From an uncultured Mediterraneibacter sp. (lineage in GTDB: Bacteria; Bacillota; Clostridia; Lachnospirales; Lachnospiraceae), in assembly GCA_944384505.1 (NCBI GenBank), contig CALWTQ010000005.1, positions 24,157 to 88,156 on the forward strand: a stretch of 64,000 nt of DNA, written 5' to 3'. This document shows, piece after piece, positions 18,801 to 26,258 of this stretch. The translations under genes were made by a program, and so were the position numbers. Each line of letters begins with the position of its first letter. The first letter of the stretch is position 1. The notes beneath the pieces were generated by a model. The model ran no database searches. It was not told the DNA's origin and worked only from the letters and a program-made list of their open reading frames with translations.

Positions 18801-18973
18801 TTTCTTGTTCTCTCAAAAATGTGTTTGGCCCGTTTCATACACATGAAAAAATTCGAAATTCTGCGTGGCCGGGAGCGTGGAAAGAAGCCCCCGTTTACGG
18901 AAGGCCGGCCAGCTGGGAATATGATACGATCGACTATGGATTAAAAGAGAATCCTGTATTGAAATGGAGATAA
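15839..18973 (+). CDS. GH106-like alpha-L-rhamnosidase
   Basis: A 1044-residue cytosolic glycosidase. The N-terminus (NPDPIFRTAPFWAWNGKM, then GFGGAFVHPRPGL) and the later FSDEPGITPGN and GHFLDEHWPYPWG segments match the catalytic barrel of GH106-type proteins, followed by beta-sandwich domains containing NGRTLTWDK and RPASWEYDTIDYG. GH106 enzymes remove L-rhamnose; the flanking rhaBAD genes agree. The start is a GTG at 15839 after GGGAGGT; an in-frame ATG at 15734 lies in the preceding terminator hairpin and is not credible. No signal peptide. Length agrees with the family (about 1000-1100). The exact linkage, and whether the partner sugar is glucuronate, are inference. Confidence 0.75.
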   Translation: MKKLLEEEKIKNPDPIFRTAPFWAWNGKMTKEDIEETIREIKKAGFGGAFVHPRPGLTNEYLSDEWFELWEIALKSAKKEGLMLYIYDENTYPTGYAGGHIISQLPDCAARSVKVRLFETYESLQNFQTDPVIPEETRKMIRLYKAERISGSIRISEEITEQELSEPGRASSECIYIGISMETPYASAWFAGFPNTDILRPEVTKALLDCTYNEYSKQFQTEFGRSIPAIFSDEPGITPGNVWLEDPMAFPFSRFFASEFYRRRGYTFEDNMVCIPLDMEKTPEGRPAGKVRFDYYCTLRELWAENFASPVSKWCEEHNIAWTGHFLDEHWPYPWGGCAPAVMSMYEYMQWPGIDMLMSHMLKEDGKTPMLISVKELESAGRQFGKERLLCECYGAGGWDASISDFKRIGDWLAIHGINFFNQHLWLHSLTGIRKHEHPQSFDFREPWWEEYKHLSEYYARLSYLMSQGSNDHRMLILNPVTSWFMKYPAQQKGDILWKYSDIPEDDPVKTFIEFLQLLNERQTGFDLGDEFILQRHGKIEGSELRVGQVLYNCIVIPSEMRNILSSTADLIEKAVRAGVRVIYTGELPGFIDGEACRPLKWNAEHVNQEELLGEIDRGGWKIFPVYGEGIECNYKVLESSEHLLCLSNSTPKKRSCTVGLPGTKIWEINLFTGEKTERFIQISGETRIELNPYELIVLYWMEENTEFSLASKNKVEEQALLRPNINAKELEPEGIHLKSDNVLVLDYGELHLRNKVYKDIYVMAAAEKAYHSCGMEQNPWDMAVQFKRRYVDRDNFEAGSGFTMKFSFEICQMIERLFLVCEHPELYDISVNGRTLTWDKNNIWLDKEFGMLDISGCAVCGQNEILIKGEPFNLMMEIQPVYIIGNFSVDTQQGHFLLKKAKTLKIGGLKDQGVVFYGGRIQYDYRFFVRKDEKAEYYGAAIGDYEASALSLYVNENYAGGPGIGMGDELNITPWVKEGENRLRIELSCSLKNVFGPFHTHEKIRNSAWPGAWKEAPVYGRPASWEYDTIDYGLKENPVLKWR

Positions 18974-19006
18974 GAGCAGACTGGCGTTTGGGTCAGGGAG
19001 GTGTAT

Positions 19007-20395
19007 ATGAAACCGAATATTTTAATGATAGTGATGGATCAGCTGCGTTATGACTGTATCGGTTATGCAGGGAGATATCCTGTAAAAACGCCTAATATGG
19101 ATCGAGCTGCCGCAATGGGAACATTTTTTGAACATGCATATTCTCCGCAGCCTCTCTGCTGTCCGGCGCGTCAGTCCATGCTGACATCAAGGCGGCCGGA
19201 ACGAGATGGACTGCTGTGGAATTATGAAATCTGTTTAAAAACTCCCTGGCTGTCTGATGAGGGTGAATTTTGGACAAGAGAATTGAAGAAAATGGGATAT
19301 CGGATGGCGTATATAGGAAAGTGGCATGTGTCGCCGGAACATACTCCGATTGATTTTGGCTATGATTATTTTACAGATGATGTGGAATATGTGGAATATC
19401 GCAGCCGCGTATTCCCTGGGCATTCTTATAAAAATGAGTTTATGGGTGAAATAGATCCTATACCGGTAGAACATTCCCGGACGCATTGGCTGTCCGCTTT
19501 GGCAATAGAAAAGCTTGAAAAATTTTCTCAAGATAGCAGACCGTGGCATATACGAGTGGATTTCCCGGAACCCCATCTGCCGTGCCGGCCATGTAAAGAG
19601 TTTGCAGAACTATATGAAGAAAAAGACATTCCAAAATGGGAGGGGTTTGAAGAAACGTTTTTAAACAAACCATACATCCAAAAGCAGCAGATATATAACT
19701 GGGGACTGGAAGAAATGACATGGGAAGACTGGGTGCCTGTTGCTGCAAGGTATTATGCGATTATCTCTCAAGTGGATGATGCGATAGGTCGTATCCTTGC
19801 GGCTTTGGAAGAGACCGGGCAGACTCAGAAAACATTGATTTTAATCACAGCTGACCATGGGGATTTATGCGGAAGTCACCGCATGATGGATAAGCATTAT
19901 GTTATGTATGACGATGTTGTGCATGTTCCATTCATTGCTGCATGGCCGGGAGTCTTGCCGCAGCATAGGAGAGAAAAAAGATTTGTTATGAACTGCCTGG
20001 ATATTGGACCTACCATATTGGATATCTGCGGAGGAAAGAAGCTCTCAGAAATAGACGGAAAATCTTTATTGCCTCTGCTAAAGAACGAACAGACAGAAGG
20101 CTGGAGAGAGGAAGTAGTTTCAACGTATAATGGGCAGCAGTTTGGTCTCTATACACAGCGCATGATACGCAATAAAAAATGGAAGTATATATGGAATACA
20201 ACGGATATCGATGAACTATATAACCTGCAGGAAGATCCGGGAGAACTTCACAATCTAATATATAACAAAGAAAATAAAGAGCTTGTTTCAGAAATGAGAA
20301 AAAAACTGTATGAAATTCTCAGCAGGGAAGGCGATGGGCTTGTAAAGACGGTCTGGATGAAAAATCAGCTTTTAGAGAAGACAAAGAAGTTATAA
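19007..20395 (+). CDS. Sulfatase (type I, formylglycine-dependent)
   Basis: A 462-residue type I sulfatase without signal peptide, so a cytosolic exo-sulfatase. Metal ligands begin at Asp11 (MIVMDQLRYDCIG). The maturation motif C-X-P-X-R is Cys51-Cys52-Pro53-Ala54-Arg55; Cys51 would become formylglycine, which in an anaerobe needs a radical-SAM maturase that is not in this window. The second metal site is ITADHGDLCGSH, with the C-terminal LYNLQEDPGELHNL typical of the family. Start ATG 19007 follows GGGAGGTG; a GTG at 19001 is inside that site. Lies between the rhamnosidase and the ABC permeases, so the imported glycan probably carries sulfate. Confidence 0.9.
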   Translation: MKPNILMIVMDQLRYDCIGYAGRYPVKTPNMDRAAAMGTFFEHAYSPQPLCCPARQSMLTSRRPERDGLLWNYEICLKTPWLSDEGEFWTRELKKMGYRMAYIGKWHVSPEHTPIDFGYDYFTDDVEYVEYRSRVFPGHSYKNEFMGEIDPIPVEHSRTHWLSALAIEKLEKFSQDSRPWHIRVDFPEPHLPCRPCKEFAELYEEKDIPKWEGFEETFLNKPYIQKQQIYNWGLEEMTWEDWVPVAARYYAIISQVDDAIGRILAALEETGQTQKTLILITADHGDLCGSHRMMDKHYVMYDDVVHVPFIAAWPGVLPQHRREKRFVMNCLDIGPTILDICGGKKLSEIDGKSLLPLLKNEQTEGWREEVVSTYNGQQFGLYTQRMIRNKKWKYIWNTTDIDELYNLQEDPGELHNLIYNKENKELVSEMRKKLYEILSREGDGLVKTVWMKNQLLEKTKKL

Positions 20396-20566
20396 ATTTG
20401 CAGCAAGGAAAATCTGTATGACTGCAGTACAGAACAGGTGCGAGAGATGGTCAAAAACCTGCATAAAGTAAGCAAAACAAATAAAGGAATTTTTAATAGA
20501 TTTTGTTATATTTGTCGTATAAAACAGATATACGGAAAAGTGCAGCAGGAAGGAGGGAGCTGTTAA

Positions 20567-21496
20567 ATGAATGAAGTGATTAACAGCAAAAGAGCGGTGA
20601 AGCGAAAAAAATCACCGTACCGTTCGCAGGCAATTATGGGATTTCTTATGATTGTGCCGACATTTATCTTTTTAGGGGTATTTAAATATTATCCGGCGTT
20701 GTCATCATTTTTTTATGCTTTCACGAGATGGAATGGTTTTTCGGATCCGGTATTTATTGGCGTGGACAATTTTGTGCAGCTTTTTCACGACGAAGTATTC
20801 TGGCAGTCCTGCAAAAATGTTGTTCTTTGGACAATTGTTTATTGCGCACAATGCATTATTCCGCCTCTCTTTGCAGCGGAGCTGATATTTCATCTTAAAA
20901 GTAAAAGAGGACAGTATTTTTACCGTGTAATCTTGATTATTCCTATGGTCGTTCCTGAAATAGTAAATCAGCTGATCTGGCAGCTGATCTATGACGGGGA
21001 TATCGGAATGTTCAATCGTCTTCTTGAGCTGATCGGATTAGGAAATCTTACCCAGGACTGGCTTGGAAATCCGAATACGGCTATGATTGCGCTTATGTGC
21101 ATGAATTTCCCATGGATACATGCGTTTAATATGCTTATGTTCTATGCGGGGCTTCAGGCGATTCCGGGAGATGTATTGGAATCTGCTACAATGGATGGAC
21201 TTGGCGCCTGGGGGAAAATCAGGAAGATGCATTTCCCATACTTGATCGGACAGGTTAAAATTGCTCTCGTGCTTGCTATTATCGCATGTATACAGAATGT
21301 TACAGCTCCATTAGTAATGACCAGCGGCGGACCGGGATATGCAACGTATGTACCGGCGCTTCACATGTATTTATCTGCGTTTTCAAATTCCAGGTTCGGG
21401 TATGCATGCGCAATTGGAATCATCCTGTTTATTGTGGTAATGTTGTTGACTATGCTTACAAACCGTTTGCAGTCGCAGACTGACTTCGATGCTTAG
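20567..21496 (+). CDS. Sugar ABC transporter permease (MalF/UgpA type)
   Basis: A 309-residue inner-membrane protein with about six helices (first at 24-45: MGFLMIVPTFIFLGVFKYYP). The ATPase-contact EAA loop reads LESATMDGLGAWGKIRKMHFPYL. It pairs with the next gene as the channel of an importer served by the lipoprotein at 14219. AAGGAGGGAG precedes the ATG. No ABC ATPase gene is adjacent, as is common in Firmicutes where one MsmK-type ATPase serves several importers. Confidence 0.93.
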   Translation: MNEVINSKRAVKRKKSPYRSQAIMGFLMIVPTFIFLGVFKYYPALSSFFYAFTRWNGFSDPVFIGVDNFVQLFHDEVFWQSCKNVVLWTIVYCAQCIIPPLFAAELIFHLKSKRGQYFYRVILIIPMVVPEIVNQLIWQLIYDGDIGMFNRLLELIGLGNLTQDWLGNPNTAMIALMCMNFPWIHAFNMLMFYAGLQAIPGDVLESATMDGLGAWGKIRKMHFPYLIGQVKIALVLAIIACIQNVTAPLVMTSGGPGYATYVPALHMYLSAFSNSRFGYACAIGIILFIVVMLLTMLTNRLQSQTDFDA

Positions 21497-21512
21497 ACAG
21501 GAGGTGAGGAGA

Positions 21513-22340
21513 GTGAAAAAAAGAGTACATTCAAAATTGATTATACATGTATGCCTGCTGCTGCTTGTATTTTTAATGCTTTATCCGATTATATTTATGC
21601 TGTTTACATCTTTTAAAGATAATCCGGAGTTTTTTCGCAATTTCTGGGGTCCGCCTATGGAACTGCATTTTGAGAATTTCAGGATTGCATGGAATTATTT
21701 GAAAAGCAGCTTCCTGAATACGATTATCGTCTGTGTAATCAGTGTACCGGGTGTTCTGATCACAGGATCGCTGAGTGCATATGCGTTTGCAAGGCTGCGC
21801 TTTCCGCTTAAAAACTTTTTTTACTATATGATACTGGCGCTGATGATGATTCCGAACATCCTTGTTCTGATCCCGTCATTTGTTATGGTAGCTGACATGG
21901 GACTGCTTAATACATACTGGGGAGTTGCTCTGCCGGCCATTGCCAATGGTGAAGCCTTTACAATATTTGTACTGAGAGGATTTTTTGTCGGCCTTCCGGA
22001 GGAGATTTTTGAAGCGGCCCGCATTGACGGGGCAAGTGAACTGAAAATCTATTATAAAGTAGCGGTGCCGCTTTCTCTGCCGATAATGGGCACAGTATTT
22101 ATCATGAGGCTTCTGAACGACTGGAATGACTATCTGTGGCCGTCTTTGACACTGAGCGATCCGAGTAAATGGACAATTGCGGTTGCCATTAAAGCATTTA
22201 AAGCTGAATTTGATCTGCTTCCACAATGGGGGCCGCTGTATGCCGGTTTCGCGTTGACAGTAATTCCATTATTTATTTTCTTCGCATTTACTATGAAATA
22301 CTATGTAGAAGGAATTACTGCAGGGGCGGTAAAAGGATGA
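21513..22340 (+). CDS. Sugar ABC transporter permease (MalG/UgpE type)
   Basis: A 275-residue partner permease with six predicted helices. EAA loop: FEAARIDGASELKIYYKVAVPL; C-terminus FAFTMKYYVEGITAGAVKG is a strong family hallmark. The most probable start is the GTG at 21513, placed 3 nt after a purine-rich AGGAGGTGAGGA region and 17 nt after the preceding gene's stop; the longer frame to 21489 begins inside the previous gene and lacks a site. With its partner it forms the membrane channel for the presumed rhamnose/glucuronate oligosaccharide. Confidence 0.93.
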   Translation: MKKRVHSKLIIHVCLLLLVFLMLYPIIFMLFTSFKDNPEFFRNFWGPPMELHFENFRIAWNYLKSSFLNTIIVCVISVPGVLITGSLSAYAFARLRFPLKNFFYYMILALMMIPNILVLIPSFVMVADMGLLNTYWGVALPAIANGEAFTIFVLRGFFVGLPEEIFEAARIDGASELKIYYKVAVPLSLPIMGTVFIMRLLNDWNDYLWPSLTLSDPSKWTIAVAIKAFKAEFDLLPQWGPLYAGFALTVIPLFIFFAFTMKYYVEGITAGAVKG

Positions 22341-22451
22341 GAAATGAGATTCGAACATAATGCAGCGGATAAGTGGAATGGACATGTCGGCGGAAACATG
22401 CGATAATAGTATCTGATATTTCAGAACAGATGACGCGTTAGGAGTGGGAAG

Positions 22452-22976
22452 ATGGAATTAATTAATCTAATGCAAAAAAGACGCAGTATAAGAAAGTACA
22501 GTGGAGAAAAGATTGAAGAAGGCAAAATAGAGAAGATCCTGCAGGCGGGATTTCTGGCGCCCAGGAGCAGGGCAGCGCTTTCCTGGGAGGCTGTTGTTGT
22601 CAGAAATGAAGAGGTTTTAAGAAAAATGGTGAACTGCAGAGTGGGGACGGGACAGATGCTAAAAAGTGCGGACTGCGCGATTGTGATGCTTGGGAATCCT
22701 CTGATATCTGATGTCTGGATAGAAGACTGTGTGATTGCGCTGTCGAATATGCATCTGGCGGCGTCTTCTTTAGGAGTGGGAAGCTGTTGGATACAGGGGA
22801 GAAACAGAGAGGCAGAAAACGGGATGACAACAGAAGAGTATCTCCGGGAACTGCTGGGATTCCCGGAGGAGTATAAGCTGGAAGCGATCCTTTCGCTTGG
22901 TATGCCGGGGGAGAATAAAGACGAACATGAACTGGTAAGCTTTCCGGCAGAAAATATACGTGTTATCCGGGGGTGA
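22452..22976 (+). CDS. Nitroreductase-family FMN oxidoreductase
   Basis: A 174-residue flavoprotein of the nitroreductase fold, likely an NAD(P)H-dependent dimeric enzyme in the cytosol. Characteristic are the start LINLMQKRRSIRKYSGEKI (FMN phosphate binding by the Arg-Arg-Ser-x-Arg cluster), ILQAGFLAPRSRAALSWEAV and the C-terminal EAILSLGMPGE. Short members of this family often have unknown natural substrates. It is 111 nt after the ABC permease, so it may be read from the same transcript, but no functional tie to sugar use is visible. GGAGTGGGAAG precedes the ATG. Confidence 0.85.
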   Translation: MELINLMQKRRSIRKYSGEKIEEGKIEKILQAGFLAPRSRAALSWEAVVVRNEEVLRKMVNCRVGTGQMLKSADCAIVMLGNPLISDVWIEDCVIALSNMHLAASSLGVGSCWIQGRNREAENGMTTEEYLRELLGFPEEYKLEAILSLGMPGENKDEHELVSFPAENIRVIRG

Positions 22977-23280
22977 CGGCTCCATCGACGCCCCGGCTTT
23001 TTCGATGAACGATGTGGACGATGAGATTGTAACGCATTTTAAGCAGTGGGCCGCGAAAAAGCGGCGCATTGATCCAAGCGTGCTGGACGAACCCAAAGAT
23101 GTCCTTATGGAGAAGCTGCATCTGATGAACGGCTTATATCTGACCAATGCGGCTATGCTCCTGTTCAGCAGAGACCCGGAGAAATGGCATCTGGGGGCGG
23201 GGCGTTGAGAAAATCTGTTCTGCCTGTGAAAAGGATGGGTCGGCTCTGACCGTAAAGGATACTGGAAACTGCTTAAATAA
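22960..23280 (+). pseudogene. Remnant of AlbA_2/RecG-like ATP-binding protein gene
   Basis: The first part (22979-23208) reads SMNDVDDEIVTHFKQWAAKK, then EKLHLMNGLYLTNAAMLLFS and RDPEKWHLGAG. This fits the middle of Schlafen/AlbA_2-domain putative DNA-binding proteins, which are usually about 450-500 residues. Directly after it, in another frame, comes WGRGVEKICSACEKDG, which is normally found near the end of the same family. The N-terminal domain and the intervening 150 or so residues are absent, so this is a scar of internal deletion plus loss of the front. No ribosome site serves it. Confidence 0.6.
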
Positions 23281-23286
23281 AGCAAA

Positions 23287-23325
23287 ATGCCCTCGTGGCA
23301 GGCAGGTGGCCTGCTTTGAGGGCAT
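23287..23325 (+). terminator. Hairpin after the pseudogene
   Basis: Outer arms 23287-23294 and 23318-23325 (8 bp) enclose a second GC-rich stem (GCAGGC with GCCTGC). Only a weak T-rich tail follows, so termination is plausible but not certain. Confidence 0.5.
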
Positions 23326-23419
23326 CCTTGTATTCTCTCCCTCTTGTAAACTGTTATCATATATCTTAACATTAGTGCGGTGAAAAGCGAAGGCGAAACA
23401 GTCAATATGCAAAAAGGAA

Positions 23420-23447
23420 TTGCAATTTTCACGGCAAGTAGTATAAT
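23420..23447 (+). promoter_or_regulatory. Promoter of the FAH-iclR operon
   Basis: TTGCAA at 23420-23425 and TATAAT at 23442-23447 with a 16-nt spacer. The predicted start near 23454 lies just before the candidate IclR site at 23461-23479, so a bound repressor would block elongation. Confidence 0.5.
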
Positions 23448-23460
23448 ATTATTGAAAAGC

Positions 23461-23479
23461 GTTTTATAATATTGAACAA
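23461..23479 (+). promoter_or_regulatory. Candidate IclR operator, copy 1
   Basis: The 19-mer here and that at 25285-25303 match at 16 of 19 positions (pattern GTTyTATAATAwyGAACAA). Both carry GTT...GAAC half sites and lie upstream of the two transcription units flanking the IclR gene. Confidence 0.5.
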
Positions 23480-23500
23480 TACCTGCGGAGGGACGGGAAA

Positions 23501-24388
23501 ATGAAAATTGCGTTATATTGTGATAAGAATAGAAGGAAGCAGCCTGGCATTGTAAATGAGAAGACAGGGAAGATCATACCGCTCGGCTCCATGGGATATG
23601 AGTATAATGATATGAATGACCTGATCGCACGGGCATCAAAGGAAACGATCCGGGCGATGGCGGACGCGGCAGACGGACGGGAGGACGGAACAGCTCTCGG
23701 GGAAGTTAAACTGCTGGCCCCGATAGAATATCCGCAGCAGGATATCATCTGCCTTGGCGTGAATTATGCCAAACATGCTGAGGAGGCTGCCAGGTATAAA
23801 AAGGAGGCCTTTGACCTTAAGGCGCAGTATCCGGTATATTTTTCGAAACGAGTGAACCGTGCAGTTGGGACTGGTGAAGAGATTCCAAATTATAAAGGCC
23901 TTGTTTCCAATTTGGATTACGAGGTGGAACTGGCGGTTATTATTGGGAAGGAAGCAAAAAATGTAAAGAAGGGCGAAAGCCGGGATTACATTTTCGGCTA
24001 TACCATTTTAAATGACGTGAGCGCCAGGGAATTGCAGATCAGACATAAACAATGGTATTTTGGCAAAAGTCTGGATGGCTTTACTCCTATGGGGCCGTGG
24101 ATTGTAACGGAGGATGAAATTGCCTGGCCGCCCAGATTAGATATTCAGTGTTATGTAAACGGTGAATTAAGACAGTCGGACAATACAGGGAATCTTTGTT
24201 TTGATATTGATGATGTGATCTGTGAACTGAGCAGAGGAATGACTCTGCGGCCCGGAACCATTATCTCTATGGGGACTCCGGAAGGCGTTGGGATGGGCTT
24301 TGACCCGCCCCGGTTCCTGAAAGCGCACGATGAAGTACTCTGTGTGATTGAGAATATCGGAGAACTGAAAAACCGGGTTGCGGACTGA
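23501..24388 (+). CDS. Fumarylacetoacetate hydrolase family protein
   Basis: A 295-residue FAH-fold enzyme. Family members hydrate or cleave 2-oxo acids such as 2-oxopent-4-enoate or acylpyruvates with Mg2+ or Mn2+. Catalytic-core features are ICLGVNYAKHAEEA, the metal site LDYEVELAVIIGK, FGYTILNDVSARELQ, KSLDGFTPMGPW and the C-terminal GTIISMGTPEGVGMG. It has the extra 60-residue N-terminal domain seen in many members. It starts the IclR operon, and shares a putative operator with the mhpF-mhpE pair, so it may supply 4-hydroxy-2-oxovalerate or a related oxo acid to them. Sugar-acid type diketo-acid cleavage is an equally possible role. Confidence 0.85.
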   Translation: MKIALYCDKNRRKQPGIVNEKTGKIIPLGSMGYEYNDMNDLIARASKETIRAMADAADGREDGTALGEVKLLAPIEYPQQDIICLGVNYAKHAEEAARYKKEAFDLKAQYPVYFSKRVNRAVGTGEEIPNYKGLVSNLDYEVELAVIIGKEAKNVKKGESRDYIFGYTILNDVSARELQIRHKQWYFGKSLDGFTPMGPWIVTEDEIAWPPRLDIQCYVNGELRQSDNTGNLCFDIDDVICELSRGMTLRPGTIISMGTPEGVGMGFDPPRFLKAHDEVLCVIENIGELKNRVAD

Positions 24389-24414
24389 ACTGCTGCCGGG
24401 GGGAAGGAGAGCAT

Positions 24415-25197
24415 ATGAAAGGACAGGGCGTGATCATACAGTCAGTGGACAGGGCGCTGCAGATTGTCGATCTTTTCGACGGTCCGGAGGCGTCTCTTGG
24501 GATTACTGAAATTTCGGAGCGGATGTGCCTGGGGAAAAGTACGGTTTATGGACTGGTTAATACCCTTATGAAGGCCGGGTACCTGGAACAGGATCAGGAA
24601 AATAAAAAATACAGGCTGGGAATCCGGCTTTTTGAACTGGGGAGCATCGTCCAGAGCCGGATCGATGTGAGAGAAATTGCAAGGCCATATTTGGAGGAGT
24701 TGTCGAGAAAGTTTGCGATGACAGTTCATATGGGGATATACCAGGACTGGGAAATGGTCTACATAGATAAAGTGGACGGGCTGAATACAAGGATTATTTT
24801 CTCCCAGATCGGCAAGCGGGCTCCCATGTACTGCACCGGAATAGGGAAAGCTGTTCTGGCTAACATGAGCCCGGCCGATATTGAGTTTATCCTGAAGAGA
24901 CAGCCGCCGGAAGCTTTTACAGAGCATACTCTTACCTCGGTTCAGGACATAATGGGGGAACTGGAGAAAATCAAAAAAAGGGGATATGCCGTTGACAATG
25001 AAGAGGTGGAACTGGGACTCAGATGCGTGGCGGTTCCGATCTTTGATTACAGAAAGCAGCCGGCTGCCGCAATCAGTATTTCGAGCGCCGCCGCATATCT
25101 GACAGACGAGAAAATCGAGGAGGCGGTTGGAGACCTCCAGAAAACAGCTCTTAATATCTCGAAAAAAATAGGATATGGATCAGCTCAAAGCGGCTGA
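24415..25197 (+). CDS. IclR-family transcriptional regulator
   Basis: A 260-residue repressor/activator. Winged helix-turn-helix at residues 5-65 (IIQSVDRALQIVDLF; LGITEISERMCLGKSTVYGL) and a C-terminal effector domain (VHMGIYQDWEMVYIDKVDG; MYCTGIGKAVLANM; GYAVDNEEVELGLRCVAVPI). Most likely binds a small organic acid made or used by the surrounding enzymes. It follows the FAH gene by 26 nt with GGGGGAAGGAG, so it is probably autoregulated through the site at 23461, and controls mhpF-mhpE through the matching site at 25285. Confidence 0.93.
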   Translation: MKGQGVIIQSVDRALQIVDLFDGPEASLGITEISERMCLGKSTVYGLVNTLMKAGYLEQDQENKKYRLGIRLFELGSIVQSRIDVREIARPYLEELSRKFAMTVHMGIYQDWEMVYIDKVDGLNTRIIFSQIGKRAPMYCTGIGKAVLANMSPADIEFILKRQPPEAFTEHTLTSVQDIMGELEKIKKRGYAVDNEEVELGLRCVAVPIFDYRKQPAAAISISSAAAYLTDEKIEEAVGDLQKTALNISKKIGYGSAQSG

Positions 25198-25284
25198 AGA
25201 AGGATACCCGCTGGAAGGAAAGGGCAGAGGAAAACTGTTTTTGGCCTTGCGGCGGGAAAAATAATAACTAAAATCAAGAACGAT

Positions 25285-25303
25285 GTTCTATAATAACGAA
25301 CAA
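25285..25303 (+). promoter_or_regulatory. Candidate IclR operator, copy 2
   Basis: An inverted GTTC...GAAC pair overlaps a TATAAT (25289-25294) about 85 nt before mhpF. It matches the site at 23461-23479 in 16 of 19 positions. No -35 box is evident, in line with a regulated promoter. Confidence 0.5.
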
Positions 25304-25387
25304 GCTATTGAAATCTGCCGGTGGCGTAAAGGCCCGCGCTGCTGAGGAACAGATTTAAAATAGAAAAATTAACAGGAGGACTATCTT

Positions 25388-26245
25388 ATGGGAAAAGTAA
25401 AAGTAGCAATTATAGGACCTGGAAATATCGGATCAGATCTGATGTACAAGGTAATGCGCAGCGACGTGCTGGAAATGTCCTATATGGTTGGAATTGTGGA
25501 GTCTGAGGGAATCCGCCGGGCCAGGAAGCTTGGATTTGAGACTTCAATTAACGGGGTACAGGACATTCTGGGGAGAGATGATATCAAGATCGTATTTGAC
25601 GCTACGAGCGCAAAAGCGCACCTGGCTCATGCGCCACTGCTTAAGGAGGCGGGCAAGATTGCGATTGATATGACGCCTGCAGCTGTAGGGCCGTATGTGG
25701 TGCCCTGCGTTAACCTGAACAAATTGTCTGACACTGTAAACTTTAATATGGTGACATGCGGCGGACAGGCGACTGTCCCCATTGCCTATGCAATTAACGA
25801 GGCGGCGGACAGCAGCTATACGGAAATCGTATCCTGCATCTCATCGAAAAGCGCCGGACCCGGCACGAGAGCGAATATCGATGAATTTACCGAGACTACG
25901 GCAAAAGCTCTGGAGACTGTTGCCGGAGCAGACCGGGGGAAAGCAATCATCGTGCTGAATCCTGCGGAACCGCCGCTGATGATGACGAACACAATCTATT
26001 CTCTTGTGAAGAATCCGGATGAGAAGAAGATCACAGACAATGTCAGCCGGATCGTGAAGGAGATCCAGAAGTATGTGCCGGGATACAAATTGAGGACTCC
26101 GCCGATCTTTGACGGGAATAAAGTGACTGTGATTATAGAAGTGGAAGGCGCCGGAGATTTCCTTCCGAAGTATTCCGGGAATCTGGATATTATTAATGCG
26201 GCGGCTGTCGAAGTAGCGGAGAAGATTGCGAAAGAAAGATTTTAA
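25388..26245 (+). CDS. mhpF: Acetaldehyde dehydrogenase (acetylating)
   Basis: A 285-residue CoA-acylating aldehyde dehydrogenase (DmpF/MhpF type) that converts acetaldehyde, NAD+ and CoA to acetyl-CoA. Nucleotide-binding GPGNIG at 10-15; catalytic Cys124 in [31 protein letters not shown] is a family hallmark. It normally forms a channelled complex with the aldolase encoded just downstream. AACAGGAGGA precedes the ATG. Slightly short compared with the usual 300-315 residues, through the C-terminus. Preceded by the candidate IclR operator. Confidence 0.93.
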   Translation: MGKVKVAIIGPGNIGSDLMYKVMRSDVLEMSYMVGIVESEGIRRARKLGFETSINGVQDILGRDDIKIVFDATSAKAHLAHAPLLKEAGKIAIDMTPAAVGPYVVPCVNLNKLSDTVNFNMVTCGGQATVPIAYAINEAADSSYTEIVSCISSKSAGPGTRANIDEFTETTAKALETVAGADRGKAIIVLNPAEPPLMMTNTIYSLVKNPDEKKITDNVSRIVKEIQKYVPGYKLRTPPIFDGNKVTVIIEVEGAGDFLPKYSGNLDIINAAAVEVAEKIAKERF

Positions 26246-26258
26246 GGAGGGAACAGCA

